A DNA stretch of 64,000 bases from Lacrimispora defluvii (GTDB taxonomy: Bacteria; Bacillota; Clostridia; Lachnospirales; Lachnospiraceae), in the NCBI GenBank assembly GCA_013036995.1, contig JAAOXG010000001.1:62001-126000 (forward strand), in the 5' to 3' direction. Under the pieces are notes generated by a model. It was not told where the DNA came from. It did no database searches and saw only the letters and a list, made by a program, of their open reading frames with translations. Below are positions 60,099-64,000 of this stretch, piece after piece (within the stretch, counting starts at the first letter, position 1; each line of letters opens with the position of its first letter). The translations under genes and the position numbers were made by a program.

Positions 60099-61766
60099 TT
60101 GAAGAAACAAGACAGCAACGCGAAAGTAAAAATCATTCCCTTAGGAGGAATGGAGCAGATTGGTATGAATATCACTGCTTTTGAATACGAGGACAGCATC
60201 ATTGTTGTGGACTGCGGACTGGCATTTCCCACAGATGATATGCTTGGAATCGACCTGGTAATCCCGGATGTTTCCTATTTGAAACAAAACATTAACAAAG
60301 TAAAGGGATTTGTAATCACCCATGGTCACGAGGACCATATCGGTGCGCTCCCTTATATTTTAAAAGAGATCAATGTGCCGGTTTATGGTACCAAACTGAC
60401 CATCGCATTAATCGAGAACAAATTAAAAGAACATAATCTTTTGAAAAACACCAAGAGAAAGGTGATTAAACATGGACAGTCCATTAATTTAGGCTGCTTC
60501 CGTATTGAATTCATCAAGACAAACCACAGCATCGCCGATGCATCTGCTCTTGCTATTTTCTCACCTGCAGGTGTGATTCTTCATACAGGAGACTTTAAGA
60601 TTGACTATACTCCCGTATTTGGGGAACCGGCAGATTTAGAGCGTTTTGCAGAACTTGGAAAAAAAGGCGTGCTTGCCCTCATGTGTGACAGTACCAATGC
60701 CATGAGACCAGGCTTTACCCAGTCGGAAAAGACGGTTGGAAAAACCTTTGATAATATATTTGCAGATCATAAGAATAACCGTATTATAGTGGCAACCTTT
60801 GCCTCCAACGTGGACCGTGTGCAGCAGGTAATCAATTCCGCTGCCAAGAACGGGCGTAAAGTTGTAGTAGAAGGTAGAAGTATGGTCAATGTAATTGGTA
60901 CGGCCAGTGAACTGGGTTACATTGATATCCCGGAAGGCACATTAATTGACATTGATCAGCTGAAGAATTATCCCGATGAGCAGACCGTGCTGATCACTAC
61001 GGGAAGCCAGGGAGAATCCATGGCAGCTCTTTCCCGTATGGCTGGAAGTACTCATAAGAAGGTTTCCATTAAGCCAAATGACGTGATTATATTAAGCTCC
61101 AACCCGATTCCTGGCAATGAAAAAGCAGTTTCCAAGGTAGTAAATGAGCTTTCCATGAAGGGTGCTGAGGTAATCTGTGAAGATACCCATGTATCCGGAC
61201 ACGCATGTCAGGAAGAGATTAAGCTTATGTATGCCCTGGTTCGTCCTCAGTACGCCATTCCGGTACATGGAGAATACCGTCACTTAATTGCACAAAAGAG
61301 TGTGGTTCAGTCCATGGGTATTCCAAAGGAGAACGTAATTATCATGTCCTCCGGTGACGTAGTGGAGCTGGGTTCAGAATCCTGGAAAGTAGTAGATCAC
61401 GTTCAGTCCGGAGGTATCCTGGTAGACGGACTTGGAGTTGGTGATGTAGGCAATATCGTATTAAGAGACAGACAGAATCTGGCACAGAACGGAATTATCG
61501 TGGTTGTGCTGACTCTGGAGAAATATTCCAATCAGCTTCTTGCAGGACCGGACATTGTGTCCAGAGGATTTGTATATGTAAGAGAATCTGAGGATCTGAT
61601 GGAAGAGGCAAGAACCATTGTAAATGACGCAGTTCAGGACTGCCTGGAACGCAAAATCAACGACTGGGGTAAAATCAAGAATATTATCCGGGACAGCTTA
61701 AGCGATTTCCTTTGGAAGCGTATGAAGCGTAATCCCATGATTCTACCGATCATTATGGAGGTTTAG
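60099..61766 (+). CDS. rnj: ribonuclease J
   Basis: A 555-residue metallo-beta-lactamase/beta-CASP RNase. The start is TTG 60099 with GGAGGTAAAAGA. The HxHxDH zinc motif is THGHEDHIGALPYIL near residue 72, with the GMEQIGMN opening and beta-CASP motifs (TNHSIADASALAIFSPAG, NRIIVATFASNVDRVQQV, STHKKVSIKPNDVIILSSNP). It both degrades mRNA 5'-3' and cuts internally. A single rnj gene is visible here. The paralogue (rnjB) is elsewhere or absent. Confidence 0.95.
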   Translation: MKKQDSNAKVKIIPLGGMEQIGMNITAFEYEDSIIVVDCGLAFPTDDMLGIDLVIPDVSYLKQNINKVKGFVITHGHEDHIGALPYILKEINVPVYGTKLTIALIENKLKEHNLLKNTKRKVIKHGQSINLGCFRIEFIKTNHSIADASALAIFSPAGVILHTGDFKIDYTPVFGEPADLERFAELGKKGVLALMCDSTNAMRPGFTQSEKTVGKTFDNIFADHKNNRIIVATFASNVDRVQQVINSAAKNGRKVVVEGRSMVNVIGTASELGYIDIPEGTLIDIDQLKNYPDEQTVLITTGSQGESMAALSRMAGSTHKKVSIKPNDVIILSSNPIPGNEKAVSKVVNELSMKGAEVICEDTHVSGHACQEEIKLMYALVRPQYAIPVHGEYRHLIAQKSVVQSMGIPKENVIIMSSGDVVELGSESWKVVDHVQSGGILVDGLGVGDVGNIVLRDRQNLAQNGIIVVVLTLEKYSNQLLAGPDIVSRGFVYVRESEDLMEEARTIVNDAVQDCLERKINDWGKIKNIIRDSLSDFLWKRMKRNPMILPIIMEV

Positions 61767-61811
61767 GAGTTTTTATAACTTCTGCCTTTAAGGCGAAAGG
61801 AATGGATCGTT

Positions 61812-62207
61812 ATGAGCCGGACAACGAATGAGATAAATAAAATAACAGGAGCGATCATAGCCATATCCTCCAGACTTATCATTTTTGCACTGGTCGTAAT
61901 GCTGCTGTATGAAGGTGTGACCAGAGGCTATGATTTTGGTCATGAGATATTCTATGCCTCCGCAGTTGAACAAAAACCCGGCCAGGATAAGAACATTACG
62001 GTGGAAAAGGGTGCATCAGCTGCGCGGGTAGCCAGACTCTTAAAGGGAAGCGGCTTAATTGCCAATGAATATTCCTTTATTATACAGGCAGAGTTCTTTG
62101 ATTATAAGGTGAATCCGGGTATCTATACCTTTAATACTTCCATGACCTCCAAGGAGATCCTTCAGATGATGAATGATAATACGGAGGAAAAGAAAGATAA
62201 ACAATGA
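61812..62207 (+). CDS. short MltG/YceG-like membrane protein
   Basis: A 131-residue protein. Residues 20-45 form a membrane anchor (GAIIAISSRLIIFALVVMLL). The extracytoplasmic part reads ITVEKGASAARVARLLKGSG LIANEYSFIIQAEFF, matching the small N-terminal LysM-like domain of MltG, but the catalytic lytic transglycosylase domain that should follow is absent. Bacillus YrrL at the equivalent position is about 360 residues. Short forms seem common in Lachnospiraceae, so this is probably a functional non-catalytic variant, not a truncation artefact. It overlaps the O-methyltransferase gene by 4 nt. Confidence 0.82.
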   Translation: MSRTTNEINKITGAIIAISSRLIIFALVVMLLYEGVTRGYDFGHEIFYASAVEQKPGQDKNITVEKGASAARVARLLKGSGLIANEYSFIIQAEFFDYKVNPGIYTFNTSMTSKEILQMMNDNTEEKKDKQ

Positions 62208-62869
62208 TTGTTAACGACAGGATAACGGAATATATTAAATCTCTGGAGACAGACCGCAGCGGTCTTCTTACAGAGATTGGAGAAAAGGCAAGATTGGAAG
62301 GGGTTCCGGTGATCCGGGAAGAAACCGCCGCTTTTTTACAGACAATGACTGCCGCCATGCAGCCACAGGCCATATTGGAGGTTGGAACAGCGGTTGGATA
62401 TTCTGCTCTTTTAATGGCAGAGGTTATGCCCCGTAACTGCCATATCACTACCATAGAAAAATACGAGAAAAGAATTCCCCAGGCGAAGTCGAACTTTGAA
62501 AAAGCTGGAGAAACGGATCGGATTACCCTGTATGAAGGGGATGCAGAGGAGGTATTAGAGGGGCTTAGCGGCCCCTTTGACCTTGTCTTTTTAGATGCCG
62601 CCAAGGGCCAGTATTTAATCTGGCTTCCCAGAATTCTTGAACTTTTAAGGCCAGGAGGAATGCTTATTTCAGACAATGTTCTTCAGGATGGAGATATTAT
62701 AGAATCCCGCTATGCAGTAGAGCGGCGCAACCGGACCATTCACACCCGGATGCGGGAATATCTGTTTGAATTAAAGCATTGTGACCAGCTTATTACATCG
62801 GTGGTTCCAATTGGAGACGGAATTACCGTCAGCATTTTAAAAGAGAAGTACGAGAGAGGAGTTTCATGA
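62204..62869 (+). CDS. class I SAM-dependent O-methyltransferase (YrrM-like)
   Basis: A 221-residue methyltransferase with ILEVGTAVGYSALLMAEVMP, the SAM-binding glycine-rich motif, DLVFLDAAKGQYLIWLPRIL and GMLISDNVLQDGDI, the catechol-O-methyltransferase-like pattern. B. subtilis YrrM at this position is implicated as TrmR, which makes 5-methoxyuridine in tRNA; that equivalence is my inference from synteny. ATGA overlap with the U32 peptidase gene shows translational coupling. Confidence 0.88.
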   Translation: MIVNDRITEYIKSLETDRSGLLTEIGEKARLEGVPVIREETAAFLQTMTAAMQPQAILEVGTAVGYSALLMAEVMPRNCHITTIEKYEKRIPQAKSNFEKAGETDRITLYEGDAEEVLEGLSGPFDLVFLDAAKGQYLIWLPRILELLRPGGMLISDNVLQDGDIIESRYAVERRNRTIHTRMREYLFELKHCDQLITSVVPIGDGITVSILKEKYERGVS

Positions 62870-64000
62870 GAAAGACCGAACTTTTGATTCCGGCAGGCAG
62901 CCTGGAAGTGTTAAAAACCGCAGTCATTTACGGTGCAGATGCTGTTTATATCGGAGGAGAAGCCTTTGGACTGCGAGCCAAGGCAAAAAACTTCACAAAT
63001 GATGATATCCGGGAAGGAATTGCCTTTGCCCACAAACATGGGGTAAAAGTTTATATTACAGCCAATATTCTGGCTCACAACGATGATCTTTCCGGAGTAG
63101 AGGAATATTTTAATGAATTAAAAGAAATAAAACCAGATGCGGTGATTATTTCCGATCCGGGTGTATTTGCCATTGCAAAACGGGTGATTCCGGATATGGA
63201 GCTTCATATCAGCACTCAGGCCAACAATACAAATTACGGAACTTATCTGTTCTGGCATCAGCTGGGAGCAAAACGTGTGGTATCAGCCAGAGAATTGTCC
63301 CTTGCTGAGATTAAAGAAATCCGGGGAAAGATTCCGGAAGATTTAGAGATTGAAAGCTTTATACACGGAGCCATGTGCATGTCCTATTCCGGCCGTTGTT
63401 TACTGAGCAATTATATGACCGGCAGAGATGCAAACCAGGGAGCCTGTACCCATCCCTGCAGATGGAAATATTCCCTTGTGGAAGAAAAACGTCCGGGCGA
63501 GTATATGCCGGTTTATGAAAATGAACGTGGTACTTATATCTTTAATTCCAAGGATTTATGCATGATTGAATATATTCCGGAGATGATGGATGCGGGAATT
63601 GACAGCTTTAAGATAGAAGGACGTATGAAAACGGCTCTTTATGTGGCAACGGTGGCAAGAACTTACCGGAAAGCCATTGACGATTACAACAAAGATCCTG
63701 AACTTTATAAAGCTAATATGGACTGGTACCGTTCGGAAATCGGAAAATGTACCTACAGAGAGTTTACAACCGGCTTTTATTTCGGCAAGCCTGATGAAAC
63801 CACTCAGATTTATGACAACAACACCTATGTAAAAAACTATACCTATTTAGGAACGGTTGAAGCTGTTGATGAAAGAGGGTTTGCAAGAATCGAGCAGAAG
63901 AATAAATTTACTGTGGGAGAAACCATAGAGGTGATGAAGCCTGACGGAAGAAACCTGGAGGTAACAGTGAAAGGTATCTGGAATGAAGAAGGCAAGGCGC
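62866..64000 (+). CDS. U32 family peptidase/hydroxylase, 3' end beyond window
   Basis: The first 378 residues of a U32 protein starting at ATG 62866, which overlaps the previous stop. It begins ELLIPAGSLEVLKTAVIYGA and contains the family signature ESFIHGAMCMSYSGRCLLSN near residue 165, with conserved cysteines also in GACTHPCRWKYS. Relatives include the B. subtilis YrrN/YrrO pair and E. coli RlhA/TrhP, iron-sulfur-linked RNA hydroxylation factors. An RNA-modifying role alongside the YrrM-like gene is plausible. The frame continues off the window. Confidence 0.9.
   Translation, partial: MRKTELLIPAGSLEVLKTAVIYGADAVYIGGEAFGLRAKAKNFTNDDIREGIAFAHKHGVKVYITANILAHNDDLSGVEEYFNELKEIKPDAVIISDPGVFAIAKRVIPDMELHISTQANNTNYGTYLFWHQLGAKRVVSARELSLAEIKEIRGKIPEDLEIESFIHGAMCMSYSGRCLLSNYMTGRDANQGACTHPCRWKYSLVEEKRPGEYMPVYENERGTYIFNSKDLCMIEYIPEMMDAGIDSFKIEGRMKTALYVATVARTYRKAIDDYNKDPELYKANMDWYRSEIGKCTYREFTTGFYFGKPDETTQIYDNNTYVKNYTYLGTVEAVDERGFARIEQKNKFTVGETIEVMKPDGRNLEVTVKGIWNEEGKA

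Overview
The window is chromosomal DNA from a low-to-moderate-GC, spore-forming Firmicute, most likely a Lachnospiraceae (Clostridium cluster XIVa, Lacrimispora-like) genome. The evidence is the sporulation and germination genes (gpr, spoIIP, a GerMN lipoprotein), the HrcA/CIRCE heat-shock operon, and the clostridial order ireB-ruvX-DUF1292-fur-rnj-mltG-like-O-methyltransferase-U32 peptidase. Identifications come from reading translated sequence and remembered family motifs; no database search was run.

Left part (1-17.4 kb): a PHP-type histidinol phosphatase runs off the left edge on the minus strand. It is followed by a Na/phosphate cotransporter with a PhoU domain, a glycolytic cluster (gap, pgk, tpiA, gpmI) punctuated by strong terminators, a large uncharacterised protein, an ABC exporter, a DegV protein, a sensor histidine kinase paired with a GerMN lipoprotein, comEC and holA.

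Accessory cassette 1 (about 17.7-34.1 kb): a contractile phage-tail-like particle locus (R-type tailocin) sits between holA and rpsT. It has a divergent XRE repressor and ImmA-type gene, a promoter/operator region with a 27-bp direct repeat, then sheath, tube, a frameshifted tail-assembly chaperone, tape measure, hub and baseplate proteins, fibre, holin and an amidase endolysin. There is no terminase, portal, capsid or integrase. The tape-measure gene is interrupted by a 317-nt group-I-like intron whose exact removal restores the reading frame. A canonical slippery site (U UUU UUC) lies in the chaperone gene. Three further -1-type frame breaks at A or T runs occur only inside this cassette.

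Middle (34.1-48 kb): rpsT, gpr, spoIIP, a 27-residue membrane peptide resembling holin-like type I toxins, lepA, hemW, two secreted 3D-domain proteins, the CIRCE-controlled hrcA-grpE-dnaK-dnaJ operon and a secreted wall-binding-repeat protein.

Accessory cassette 2 (48.0-51.1 kb): a compact AT-rich two-gene module, flanked by terminators, encodes a small HEPN-like protein and an 873-residue protein with two P-loops (a KGGVGRT ParA/MinD-like domain and a STAND/AAA-like domain). It looks like a transferred conflict or defence module and is the best candidate for an undescribed system here.

Right part (51.5-64 kb): a TauE/SafE transporter, prmA, rsmE, a cysteine desulfurase with thiI, an HPr-like protein lacking the catalytic histidine, mtaB, and the ireB-ruvX-DUF1292-fur-rnj-mltG-like-O-methyltransferase-U32 cluster. 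A 51-52-bp repeated leader carrying alternative hairpins and a ribosome binding site lies directly before both rsmE and ruvX.
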